DNA of 17,248 nucleotides. It comes from Bradyrhizobium sp. (GTDB lineage Bacteria; Pseudomonadota; Alphaproteobacteria; Rhizobiales; Xanthobacteraceae). Below the pieces are notes generated by a model. It was not told the origin of the DNA. It ran no database searches and saw only the letters and a list, made by a program, of their open reading frames with translations. This document shows, one piece after another, positions 1 to 7,925 of this stretch; the first letter of the stretch is position 1; the number at the start of each line of letters is the position of its first letter. Position numbers and translations under genes: made by a program. The stretch covers positions 1 to 17,248 of the forward strand of contig JAFAUV010000329.1 in assembly GCA_019243075.1 (NCBI GenBank), given 5' to 3'.

Positions 1-181
1 TGGGCGCGAGGCGCGGCGCGGCGCCCGCGAGCGCCCGCTCGCGGGCCGCCTCCCAAATGCTCGCCAGCGTTGGGGCATCCTCTTCCTGCACGGAAGCTGT
101 CTTGACTTTTCGGGCGTTGCCGCTTGCCGCCGCGCGCCTTTTCACGCTCGCCATCTTGTCTGATGCCACATTGTCACGCAT
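1..181 (-). CDS. Hypothetical protein, N-terminal part only (cut by window start)
   Basis: On the minus strand an open frame runs off the left edge. It can start at the ATG at 181 or at the ATG at 154. The longer form begins MRDNVASDKMASVKRRAA, then a Lys/Arg/Ala-rich stretch, an acidic patch (QEEDAP) and a helix-like segment (LASIWEAARERALAG). There is no signal peptide or recognisable domain in the roughly 60 residues visible, and neither start has a clear Shine-Dalgarno site. The frame is credible because it is oriented divergently from ileS and has a basic N-terminus with ordinary composition, but no family is recognised. It could also be a chance frame in GC-rich DNA. Confidence 0.35.
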   Translation of the reverse strand, partial: MRDNVASDKMASVKRRAAASGNARKVKTASVQEEDAPTLASIWEAARERALAGAAPRLAP

Positions 182-431
182 TGGAGCAATTTGGCATCGG
201 CGCTGCAGGATGTCCAGGCCGTCACGGCTTCACTTGGCTTCCGGCGCCTGCTACAAGGCCGCAATGATGCGTTCTGGCCGCATATTTCGAATTACCGGCC
301 CGGTCCGCGCTTGAGCGTGCTCGCGCGGCGCCGGATGTGACGCGTTGCCCCCGCCGGGGTGCTCCGCCAAGAGTTTTCAGGCAACAGGATGAGTAGCGAG
401 CGATGCTCGCCGCCAGACGATCGGTTCGATC
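182..431. other. Intergenic region upstream of ileS
   Basis: This 250-base gap should carry the promoter of ileS and perhaps that of the divergent partial gene. I see no convincing -35/-10 pair, no T-box-like structure and no tRNA. A small CCCC-GCC-GGGG hairpin lies near 350. A 17-codon frame (389-442) begins MSSERCSPP and overlaps the ileS start, but it lacks isoleucine codons, so it is not an obvious attenuator peptide. Confidence 0.4.
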
Positions 432-3400
432 ATGAACGATGAGACCCCAAAGGCCGCCAAGAAGTCGGCGACGGACTATTCGGCAACGCTGTTCCTGCCG
501 CAGACCGATTTCCCGATGCGCGCCGGCCTGCCGCACCGCGAGCCCGAGATCCTGGCCCGCTGGGAACGCATCGGACTTTACGAAAAGCTGCGCCGCGAGG
601 CGGCGGGCCGGCCGAAATTCGTGCTCCACGACGGGCCGCCCTATGCCAACGGCAACATCCACATTGGGCACGCGCTCAACAAGATCCTGAAGGACATGGT
701 GACGCGCTCGCAGCAGATGCTCGGGCGGGATTCGAACTACGTTCCGGGGTGGGACTGCCACGGCCTGCCGATCGAGTGGAAGATCGAGGAGGAATACCGC
801 GCCAAGGGCCGCAACAAGGACGCGGTGCCGGTGGTGGAGTTCCGGCGGCAGTGCCGCGCCTTTGCCGAACATTGGCTGGACGTCCAGCGCGAAGAGTTCA
901 AGCGGCTCGGCATCGTCGGCGACTGGGCGCACCCCTACACCACCATGGGGTTCGCCGCGGAAGCCCAGATCGCCCGCGAGATCATGAGCTTCGCCCGGAA
1001 CGGGCTGCTGTATCGCGGCTCGAAGCCGGTGATGTGGAGCGTGGTGGAGAAGACTGCGCTCGCCGAAGCCGAGGTCGAATATGAGGATTACATCTCCGAT
1101 ACGGTGTGGGTGAAGTTTCCCGTCACCTCGCCCACGCATGGCGCGCTGGCCAATGCCAGCGTGGTGTTCTGGACCACCACGCCCTGGACGCTGCCCGGCA
1201 ACCGCGCGATCTCCTTCTCGCCGAAAATCGCCTACGGCCTCTACAAAGTCGGCGAGGCGCCGGCGGACAACTGGGCCAAGGCGGGCGATCTCCTGATCCT
1301 CGCCGATGCGCTGGCCGACGGCGTGCTCAAGCAGGCGCGCGTGACGGCTTACGAGAAGGTCCGCGACGTGCCTGCCGATACGCTCGACGCGATCGAGTGT
1401 GCGCACCCGCTGCAACGCTTTGCCGGCGATGGCTACCGGTTCGTCGTCCCGCTGCTGCCGGGCGAGCATGTCACCGACGACGCCGGCACCGGTTTCGTGC
1501 ACACCGCGCCCGGCCACGGCCGCGAGGACTTCGACGTCTGGACCGCGAATGCGCGCGAACTCGACGCACGCGGCATCAACACCGCGATTCCCTATACCGT
1601 CGACGAGAACGGCGCCTTCACCGACCATGCACCCGGCTTTACCGGCAAACGCGTCATCGACGACAAGGGCGAGAGGGGCGATGCCAATGAAGCGGTGATC
1701 AAGGCGCTGATCGAGGCCGGCATGCTGCTCGCCCGCGGCAAGTTGAGGCACCAATACCCGCATTCCTGGCGTTCGAAGAAGCCGGTGATCTTCCGCAACA
1801 CGCCGCAATGGTTCATTGCCATGGACAAACCTATTGTGGACGCCACGGGTAAACCCGCGGCTATGGACATCGCAAAAAACGGCAAGGCGAAGCCCGGCGA
1901 CACGCTGCGCGCCCGTGCGCTGCATGCGATCTCGGTGACGCAATGGGTACCGGCCTCGGGCCAGAACCGCATCAACGGCATGATCGAGGCGCGGCCGGAC
2001 TGGGTGATCTCGCGCCAGCGTGCCTGGGGCGTGCCGCTTGCCGTATTCGTACGAGAAACTCGCGACGGCTCGGCCGAGATCCTGCAGGACGAGGCCGTCA
2101 ACAAGCGCATCGCGGATGCTTTCGAGAAGGAGGGCGCGGACGCCTGGTACATGGACGGCGCGCGCGAACGCTTTCTCGGCTCGCTCGCCAATGAGGACTG
2201 GCAGAAGGTCGACGACATTCTCGACGTCTGGTTCGATTCCGGTTCGACCCATGCCTTCGTGCTGGAAGATGCCGTGCATTTCCCGGGCCTCGCCGGCATC
2301 AAGCGCAAGATCGATGGCGGCGCCGACACGGTGATGTATCTCGAAGGTTCGGACCAGCACCGCGGCTGGTTCCACTCCTCGCTGCTGGAGAGCTGCGGCA
2401 CACGCGGACGCGCGCCTTATGACGTGGTGCTGACCCACGGCTTCACGCTCGACGAGAACGGTCGCAAGATGTCGAAATCGCTTGGCAATACCACCGACCC
2501 ACAAAAGGTGATTGCGCAATCCGGCGCCGACATCCTCCGGCTCTGGGTGTGCGCCACCGACTACGCCGACGACCAGCGCATCGGTCCCGAGATCCTCAAG
2601 AACACGATCGAGACCTATCGCAAGCTGCGCAACACCATCCGCTGGATGCTCGGCACGCTGCATCATTTCCGCTCAGCGGATGCGGTGGCGCACCAGGACA
2701 TGCCGGAGCTGGAGCGGCTGATGCTGCATGAGCTTGCCGAGCAGGCCAAGATCGTGCGCATCGCCTATACCGAGTTTGACTACAAGACGGTGGTCGCGAC
2801 CTTGTCGGCCTTCATGAACTCGGAATTGTCGGCGTTCTATTTCGACATTCGCAAGGACACGCTCTATTGCGACCCGCCGTCATCTCTGGCGCGCAAGGCT
2901 GCGCTCACCACCATCGACATCCTCTGCGATGCGATCCTGAAATGGCTGGCGCCGATCCTGAGCTTCACCTGCGAGGAGGCCTGGGGCATGTACAAGCCGA
3001 ACGACAAGGCCTCGGTGCATCTGACGCTGTTTCCCGACGGTTTCGAGAGATTCCGCGATGAGCGGTTGGCGGCAAGATGGGAGACCGTCCGCAACGTGCG
3101 CCGGGTCGTCACCGGCGCGCTGGAGCTTGAGCGCGCGGCGAAGAACATCGGCTCCTCGCTCGAGGCCTCGCCGATCATCTATGTCTCCGACCGCAACATG
3201 CTGGCGACCCTGTTCGACATCGATCTGGCCGAAGTCTGCATCACCTCGGGCTACGAGGTGCGGGAGGACGAGGCGCCGGCGAAGGCCTTCCGCCTCGACT
3301 CCTTCCCCGGCGTTGCCGTCGTGGTCGAACGCGCCCAAGGCATCAAATGCGCGCGAAGCTGGAAGATTCTTCCTACCGTCGGCGAGGACAAGGACTATCC

Positions 3401-3464
3401 CGACGTCTCGCTGCGCGACGCCAGGGCGCTGCGCGAATGGAAGGCGCTGGGAGTTTCGGTCTGA
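432..3464 (+). CDS. ileS: Isoleucyl-tRNA synthetase (IleRS)
   Basis: This is a class I aminoacyl-tRNA synthetase that charges tRNA-Ile with isoleucine in the cytoplasm and edits misactivated valine. It has 1010 residues, somewhat longer than E. coli IleRS. Visible motifs are the HIGH signature at residues 77-80 (within GPPYANGNIHIGHAL), a GWDCHGLPIEWK block shortly after, the CP1 editing-domain motif TTTPWTLPGN at 248-257, HTAPGHGREDFD from 357, and the KMSKS loop at 679-683. A helical anticodon-binding domain follows. The C-terminal zinc ribbon is degenerate: KCARSW (C973) has serine at 976 where the usual KCxRCW has a second cysteine, and the final CxxC pair is absent (see findings). The start at 432 is the first ATG in frame and gives a normal N-terminal extension before the LPQTDFPMRAGLP block; no strong Shine-Dalgarno site is visible. 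lspA follows after a repeat-containing spacer. Confidence 0.98.
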   Translation: MNDETPKAAKKSATDYSATLFLPQTDFPMRAGLPHREPEILARWERIGLYEKLRREAAGRPKFVLHDGPPYANGNIHIGHALNKILKDMVTRSQQMLGRDSNYVPGWDCHGLPIEWKIEEEYRAKGRNKDAVPVVEFRRQCRAFAEHWLDVQREEFKRLGIVGDWAHPYTTMGFAAEAQIAREIMSFARNGLLYRGSKPVMWSVVEKTALAEAEVEYEDYISDTVWVKFPVTSPTHGALANASVVFWTTTPWTLPGNRAISFSPKIAYGLYKVGEAPADNWAKAGDLLILADALADGVLKQARVTAYEKVRDVPADTLDAIECAHPLQRFAGDGYRFVVPLLPGEHVTDDAGTGFVHTAPGHGREDFDVWTANARELDARGINTAIPYTVDENGAFTDHAPGFTGKRVIDDKGERGDANEAVIKALIEAGMLLARGKLRHQYPHSWRSKKPVIFRNTPQWFIAMDKPIVDATGKPAAMDIAKNGKAKPGDTLRARALHAISVTQWVPASGQNRINGMIEARPDWVISRQRAWGVPLAVFVRETRDGSAEILQDEAVNKRIADAFEKEGADAWYMDGARERFLGSLANEDWQKVDDILDVWFDSGSTHAFVLEDAVHFPGLAGIKRKIDGGADTVMYLEGSDQHRGWFHSSLLESCGTRGRAPYDVVLTHGFTLDENGRKMSKSLGNTTDPQKVIAQSGADILRLWVCATDYADDQRIGPEILKNTIETYRKLRNTIRWMLGTLHHFRSADAVAHQDMPELERLMLHELAEQAKIVRIAYTEFDYKTVVATLSAFMNSELSAFYFDIRKDTLYCDPPSSLARKAALTTIDILCDAILKWLAPILSFTCEEAWGMYKPNDKASVHLTLFPDGFERFRDERLAARWETVRNVRRVVTGALELERAAKNIGSSLEASPIIYVSDRNMLATLFDIDLAEVCITSGYEVREDEAPAKAFRLDSFPGVAVVVERAQGIKCARSWKILPTVGEDKDYPDVSLRDARALREWKALGVSV

Positions 3465-3472
3465 ATGGCCCG

Positions 3473-3598
3473 CCGTCGTCCTGGCGAAAGCCAGCGCCCA
3501 CAACCACAGGCTTCTCCTGTTGAGAAGAGAGATGACCCGAAGTCTTTCCGCCGATTCCCATTCCGGGACATGGGGCCTGGCCTTCGCCAGGACGACGG
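3473..3598. repeat. Palindromic intergenic repeat between ileS and lspA
   Basis: A 22-base arm at 3473-3494 (starting CCGTCGTCCTGGCG) is the inverted complement of 3577-3598 (ending CGCCAGGACGACGG) with one mismatch. Inside are two smaller stems: CTTCTC/GAGAAG at 3511-3516 and 3522-3527, and CCCAT/ATGGG at 3557-3561 and 3570-3574. From memory, this arm sequence recurs in intergenic spaces of Bradyrhizobium genomes as a REP/MITE-like element; that is recalled knowledge, not a search. On RNA it would fold into a long hairpin that could end or stabilise the ileS message. It contains no T-run typical of an intrinsic terminator. Confidence 0.8.
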
Positions 3599-3665
3599 GG
3601 TTGCTTGTGGCGCCGGCTCGGACCCCTGCCCCGCGATGCCAGTTTGGTTGCGGCGATAACGAGCC

Positions 3666-4163
3666 ATGACATCTCGGCTTCGCTTCGGCATCATCGCCGC
3701 ACTCACGACGCTCTTGATCGACCAGGCCTCAAAACTCTGGCTGCTCTACGTGTTCGATATCGGCCATCGCGGCACGGTGCGGGTCACCTCGTTCTTCGAC
3801 CTGGTGCTGGCCTGGAACATTGGCATCAGCTTTGGCCTGTTTCAGAATGACGGCGAACTCGCCCAGATCATACTGATGCTGGTCAAGGCGGTGGCCGTGA
3901 TCGCGCTCGCGATCTGGATGGCGCGTTCACGAACATTGGTCGCGACGCTTGCCTTGGGATTGGTCATCGGTGGCGCGATCGGGAATGGCATCGACCGCAT
4001 CGCCTATGGTGCGGTGGTCGATTTTGCGCTTTTCCATGTCCAGATCGGCGGAAATACCTACAATTGGTACGTGTTTAACCTCGCCGACGCTGCCATTGTT
4101 GCGGGGGTCATAGCCCTATTGTATGATTCCTTTTTTGCGGTACCCGCCGCAAAAGCGCCCTGA
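3666..4163 (+). CDS. lspA: Lipoprotein signal peptidase (signal peptidase II)
   Basis: LspA is an inner-membrane aspartyl protease that cleaves the signal peptide from diacylglyceryl-modified prolipoproteins. The product has 165 residues, the usual size, with four hydrophobic segments (about residues 7-29, 64-84, 91-108 and 136-156). The two catalytic aspartates are D119 in GAVVDF and D141 in NLADAA. Other family positions are D19 and K23 in IDQASK, N51 in the NIGISFG motif, and the GNGIDR block at 106-111. The gene lies 201 bases after ileS with a palindromic repeat between; ileS-lspA adjacency is common in proteobacteria. A short CTGATC/GATCAG stem (4160-4177) overlaps the stop codon. Confidence 0.97.
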   Translation: MTSRLRFGIIAALTTLLIDQASKLWLLYVFDIGHRGTVRVTSFFDLVLAWNIGISFGLFQNDGELAQIILMLVKAVAVIALAIWMARSRTLVATLALGLVIGGAIGNGIDRIAYGAVVDFALFHVQIGGNTYNWYVFNLADAAIVAGVIALLYDSFFAVPAAKAP

Positions 4164-4245
4164 TCCCGGCCGATCAGACCCCCTGAGAAGTGCTTGTTTG
4201 AACGGGTAAGTTTTAAACAGGCCAGGTTTTACAACGGGTAGCCCA

Positions 4246-4977
4246 ATGCGAAGGACCGGAACCGGCGGTTGGATGATGCGGACCTCCTCGAAGGCCTTGC
4301 GGTGCTCGGCGGTGGTGCTCGGCATCGGCTTGTTGATGGCGGGCGCCGCGCGGGCCGGCGACGACGACGAAGATGACAAGACCTTCGAGGAGAAGGTCAT
4401 CGAGGGCGTCATGAAGGGCATCGGCGCCACCAACATGGAGAATTCCGACATCGACTATCGTGAGCGCTCGCCGCTGGTCGTGCCGCCCAGGCTCGACTTG
4501 CCGCCGCCGGCTGCCGCATCCGCCACGACGACGGCCCCGAACTGGCCGAAGGACCCGGACGAAGCACGGCGCCAGGCCGACATCGCCAAGCGCAAGAAGG
4601 ACAAGAAGGATACCCGCGACGCCGTCGCCGTGAGCCGCGATGCGGCCCGTCCGCTCACGCCGGGCGAACTCGATGCCGCGCATCAGAGGCCGACATCGTC
4701 CGCCCAGGACGCGAAAAATTCCGATTCGCTCAGACCGGGCGATCCCGGCGGCAATCCGCTGATGCCCTCGGACCTCGGCTATAGCGGCGGCTTCATGGGC
4801 ATGTTCAAGGGCAACAAGACGGAGGCCGCAGAGTTCAAGCAGGAGCCGCCGCGGGAATCGCTGACGCAACCGCCGCCCGGCTATCAAACGCCGTCGCCGA
4901 ACTTTCTGTACGGTACCGGCCCGAAGGAATCCCTCAACAAGGAATACAACCCGGCCGCCGGCAAGTATGGCGATTAG
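4246..4977 (+). CDS. Secreted protein of unknown function
   Basis: This 243-residue product matches no family I know. The N-terminus has a basic region (MRRTGTGGWMMRTSSKALR), a hydrophobic core (SAVVLGIGLLMAG) and a likely signal peptidase I site at AARA before GDDDEDD, so export to the periplasm is likely. There is no lipobox cysteine at the cleavage site. The mature part opens with an acidic run and a helix-like KTFEEKVIEGVMKGIGAT segment, then a YRERSPLVVPPRLDLPPP block, a charged Lys/Asp-rich stretch, and a Pro/Gly-rich C-terminal half that is probably disordered. Internal ATGs at residues 10 and 11 could be the true start, and both keep the signal peptide. It sits between lspA and the M16 peptidase pair, which fits an envelope role but does not define one. 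Confidence 0.75.
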   Translation: MRRTGTGGWMMRTSSKALRCSAVVLGIGLLMAGAARAGDDDEDDKTFEEKVIEGVMKGIGATNMENSDIDYRERSPLVVPPRLDLPPPAAASATTTAPNWPKDPDEARRQADIAKRKKDKKDTRDAVAVSRDAARPLTPGELDAAHQRPTSSAQDAKNSDSLRPGDPGGNPLMPSDLGYSGGFMGMFKGNKTEAAEFKQEPPRESLTQPPPGYQTPSPNFLYGTGPKESLNKEYNPAAGKYGD

Positions 4978-5053
4978 CCGCGCCCGGCTCGGGATTTCTC
5001 CCGGCTTGGTGACGTCGCGTGTTCGCCGCGCCGTCTGGCATGCGGCTATTTCA

Positions 5054-5072
5054 CCCGCAAGCGTAATGCGGG
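5054..5072 (+). other. Small hairpin just upstream of the first M16 gene
   Basis: CCCGCA at 5054-5059 pairs perfectly with TGCGGG at 5067-5072 across a 7-base loop. It lies just before the AAAGG Shine-Dalgarno sequence (5080-5084) of the first peptidase gene. It could be a weak attenuator or a translational element, or have no function; no T-run follows it. Confidence 0.3.
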
Positions 5073-5086
5073 CTTCCATAAAGGTC

Positions 5087-6463
5087 ATGATGTCCAGAAA
5101 CCGTTTCGCAGCCTCGCTGTTCGCCGCATTCCTGCTCTCGACCGCCGGCGCTTCGGCGCAGACCACCTTCACCTCGGAGGCTCCGGCCGCCTTCACCCTG
5201 CCGAACGGGCTGCAGGTCGTGGTGATCCAGGATCACCGCACGCCGGTGGTGACGCAGATGATCTGGTACAAGGTCGGCTCCGCCGACGAGACGCCGGGCA
5301 AATCGGGCCTAGCGCATTTCCTCGAACATCTGATGTTCAAGGGCACGGCCAGGCATCCGGCCGGCGAGTTCTCGCAGACCGTGCTCAAGGTCGGCGGCAA
5401 CGAGAACGCCTTCACCTCGAACGACTACACCGGCTATTTCCAGCACGTGCCGCGGGAGAAGCTGCCGCTGATGATGGAGTTCGAGGCCGACCGCATGACC
5501 GGCCTCATCCTCAAGGACGAGAACGTGCTGCCCGAGCGCGACGTCGTGCTGGAGGAATACAACATGCGCGTCGCCAACAATCCGGAGGCTCGGCTGAACG
5601 AGCAGATCATGGCGGCGCTCTATCTCAACCATCCCTATCACCGCCCGGTGATCGGCTGGCACCAGGAGATCGAGAAGCTCGACCGCGAGGACGCGCTTGC
5701 CTTCTATCGTCGCTTCTATGCCCCCAACAACGCGATCCTGGTGATCGCGGGCGATACCGATGTCAACGAGGTTCGCCCGCTGGTCGAGCAGAACTTCGGC
5801 AACATCGCGCGGCAGCCCGCGATCCCGGCAAAACGCATCCGTCCGCAGGAGCCGGCGCAGGTGGCGCCGCGCACCGTGACGCTGGCCGATCCCCATGTCG
5901 AGCAGCCCACGATGAAGCGCTACTACCTCGTGCCGTCGGCCACGACCGCCGCCGGCGAGAGCCCGGCGCTCGACGTGCTCGCGCAATTGATGGGCGGCGG
6001 CAGCAACTCCTATCTCTACCGCGCGCTCGTGGTCGACAGGCCGCTCGCGGTCGCCGCCAGCGCCGCCTATCAGGGCACCGCGCTCGATCCCTCGCAATTC
6101 TCGATCTCGGTGGCGCCGCAGCCGGGCGTCGAGTTCTCGCAGGTCGAGCCGGCGGTCGACAATGTCATCGCCGATATCCAGAACAATCCGATCCGCGCCG
6201 AGGATCTCGAGCGGGTGAAGACGCAACTGATCGCGGAGGCGATCTATGCCCAGGACAACCAGGCGACCATGGCGCGCTGGTATGGCGGCGCTCTGAGCAC
6301 CGGGTTGAGCATCGAGGATATCAGGAGCTGGCCCGACCGCATTCGCGCCGTCACCGCCGAGCAGGTCCGCGCCGTGGCGCAGAAATGGCTGGACAAGAAG
6401 CGCTCGGTGACGGGCTACCTGATCAAGGACACCACGCCCAGGCGCGAGGAGAAGCGTTCGTGA
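5087..6463 (+). CDS. M16B zinc metallopeptidase, catalytic partner
   Basis: This is an inverzincin-type peptidase (M16, related to the mitochondrial processing peptidase beta subunit), probably acting on peptides or small proteins in the periplasm. With the start at 5087 it has 458 residues. Residues 1-24 form a signal peptide (MMSRNRF, hydrophobic core, cleavage after ASA). The zinc motif HFLEH covers H77, E80 and H81, and the distal ligand is E157 in VVLEEYNM, 76 residues after H81 as in processing peptidases. A second M16 half includes the GGGSNSYLYR block. The frame is open from 4967, but 5087 is preferred: it puts the signal peptide at the N-terminus, has AAAGG at 5080-5084 (better spaced still for the ATG at 5090), and avoids overlapping the upstream gene. 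Its stop overlaps the start of the second M16 gene by four bases, so the two are co-translated. Confidence 0.93.
   Translation: MMSRNRFAASLFAAFLLSTAGASAQTTFTSEAPAAFTLPNGLQVVVIQDHRTPVVTQMIWYKVGSADETPGKSGLAHFLEHLMFKGTARHPAGEFSQTVLKVGGNENAFTSNDYTGYFQHVPREKLPLMMEFEADRMTGLILKDENVLPERDVVLEEYNMRVANNPEARLNEQIMAALYLNHPYHRPVIGWHQEIEKLDREDALAFYRRFYAPNNAILVIAGDTDVNEVRPLVEQNFGNIARQPAIPAKRIRPQEPAQVAPRTVTLADPHVEQPTMKRYYLVPSATTAAGESPALDVLAQLMGGGSNSYLYRALVVDRPLAVAASAAYQGTALDPSQFSISVAPQPGVEFSQVEPAVDNVIADIQNNPIRAEDLERVKTQLIAEAIYAQDNQATMARWYGGALSTGLSIEDIRSWPDRIRAVTAEQVRAVAQKWLDKKRSVTGYLIKDTTPRREEKRS
6446..6451 (+). promoter_or_regulatory. Shine-Dalgarno site deciding the GTG start of the second M16 gene
   Basis: GAGGAG lies inside the 3' end of the first M16 gene, eight bases before the GTG at 6460. 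That GTG overlaps the upstream TGA stop as GTGA. This favours GTG at 6460 over the ATG at 6490 and indicates translational coupling. Confidence 0.6.
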
Positions 6464-7845
6464 GCCATCTGACCCATCTCACGCGGCGCATGGCCTTTGC
6501 GCTCGCCGCTTCCCTTGCTTTTGCGCTGGCGCTGCCCGCGCCTTCGCTTGCCGCGACCAGGATCCAGCACCTGATCTCGCCCGGCGGCATCGAGGCCTGG
6601 TTCGTGCAGGACGCGACCGTGCCGCTGATCGCGATGGAATATGCCTTTGGCGGCGGCGCCTCGCAGGACCCCGCCGACAAGCCCGGCGTCGGCAATTTGG
6701 TCGCGAGCACGATCGACGAAGGCTCCGGCAATCTTGATTCCAACGCCTTCCATGAGCGGCTCGACCGCCGCGCCATCGAGCTGAACTTCAGCGTCACGCG
6801 GGACAATTTCCGCGGCTCCTTGCGCATGCTGAAGGACAACAAGGACGAGGCCTTCGACCTCCTCCATATGGCCCTGACCTCGGCGCATCTGAGTAAGGAG
6901 GATGTCGAGCGCATCCGCGCGCAGATCATGTCGGGCCTGCACCGCGACACCACCAATCCCAATTCGCTGGCGAGCCGCAAATTCCTCGAGGTTGCCTTTC
7001 CCGGCCATCCCTATGGCCGGCCTGGAACAGGCACGCTGGAGAGCGTCCCCACCATCACGGTCGCCGACATGCGCGACTACATCAAGCGCGTGATCGCCAG
7101 GGACACGCTGAAGATCGCCGTGGTCGGCGATGTCGATCCGGCGACGCTCGGCCAGTTGCTCGACAAGACCTTCGGCGACCTTCCGGCCAGGTCGAATCTG
7201 ACGGCGGTGCCCGACGTCGCGGCGACAGCGCCGCCGCAGCGCACGTTCGTGCCGCTCGACGTGCCGCAGACTACCATCACCTTCGGCGGCCCCGGCTTCC
7301 TGCGCCGCGATCCCAACTTCATGGCCGCCTATATCGACAATCACATCATCGGCGGGGGCGGGCTGTCGTCTCGGCTCTATCGCGAAGTTCGCGAGAAGCG
7401 CGGGCTTGCCTATTCGGTGTTCGAATCGCTGCTCTGGATGGATCATTCGGCGCTGGTGGTCGGCAATACCGGTACCCGCGCCGACCGGGCCGGCGACAGC
7501 CTCGATGCGGTCGAGAAGGAGGTCGGCAAGTTCGCCGAGGACGGGCCGACGCAACAGGAGCTGGACGAGGCGAAGTCCTATCTCAAGGGCTCTCAGATGC
7601 TGCAGCTCGACACCTCCTCCAAGCTCGCCAGCGCGCTGCTGCAATATCAGCTCGACAAGCTGCCGATCGACTATCTCGAGAAGCGCGCCGGCATCATCGA
7701 TGCGGTGACGCTCGATGATGCGAAGCAGGCGGCGAAACGGCTGTTTGGCGAGGGACTGCTGACGGTCGTGGTCGGACGCGAGCCGCAGGCCGCCACCCAA
7801 TCGGCGGGCGCGCCTGGCATTCCGCCGCCGCCCAAAGCGAACTGA
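6460..7845 (+). CDS. M16B peptidase homologue without the zinc site, regulatory partner
   Basis: The product has 461 residues with a GTG start at 6460. The N-terminus (SHLTHLTRRMAFALAASLAFALALPAPSLA) is a signal peptide with likely cleavage after SLA. The fold is M16: the region that should hold HxxEH reads GNLVASTIDEG, with neither histidine, so this subunit cannot bind the catalytic zinc. It keeps the C-terminal-half block GGGGLSSRLYREVREKRGLAYSV, which contains the conserved Arg/Tyr pair region used in substrate binding by M16 partners. The tail is Ala/Pro-rich (GIPPPPKAN). Together with the preceding gene this matches the known bacterial arrangement of an active and an inactive M16B chain forming a heterodimer. 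Substrate unknown. Confidence 0.92.
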   Translation: MSHLTHLTRRMAFALAASLAFALALPAPSLAATRIQHLISPGGIEAWFVQDATVPLIAMEYAFGGGASQDPADKPGVGNLVASTIDEGSGNLDSNAFHERLDRRAIELNFSVTRDNFRGSLRMLKDNKDEAFDLLHMALTSAHLSKEDVERIRAQIMSGLHRDTTNPNSLASRKFLEVAFPGHPYGRPGTGTLESVPTITVADMRDYIKRVIARDTLKIAVVGDVDPATLGQLLDKTFGDLPARSNLTAVPDVAATAPPQRTFVPLDVPQTTITFGGPGFLRRDPNFMAAYIDNHIIGGGGLSSRLYREVREKRGLAYSVFESLLWMDHSALVVGNTGTRADRAGDSLDAVEKEVGKFAEDGPTQQELDEAKSYLKGSQMLQLDTSSKLASALLQYQLDKLPIDYLEKRAGIIDAVTLDDAKQAAKRLFGEGLLTVVVGREPQAATQSAGAPGIPPPPKAN

Positions 7846-7925
7846 GAAGGCGAACTGGGAAGGCGAATTAGACGCTGCCGGCATAGGCCGGTATTGTGGC
7901 GCACCGAATCTGACGGATAGCGCCC

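Noticed and set aside
10..45. Perfect inverted repeat CCCGCGAGCG/CGCTCGCGGG near the left edge
   Set aside because: It lies inside the putative minus-strand coding frame and is explained by GC-rich Arg/Ala codons; no evidence of a regulatory role.
57..314. An 85-codon plus-strand frame at the left edge
   Set aside because: No ribosome-binding site, no recognisable sequence, and it conflicts with the more plausible minus-strand partial gene.
389..442. A 17-codon leader frame overlapping the ileS start
   Set aside because: It contains no isoleucine codons and no attenuator hairpins, so a leader peptide role is not supported; probably chance.
222..2666. An 814-codon open frame antisense to ileS
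   Set aside because: Long antisense frames are expected in GC-rich codon usage; the translation shows no motif and ileS is unambiguous.
4160..4177. CTGATC/GATCAG stem at the lspA stop codon as a terminator
   Set aside because: Only six base pairs and no following T-run; not enough to call a terminator.
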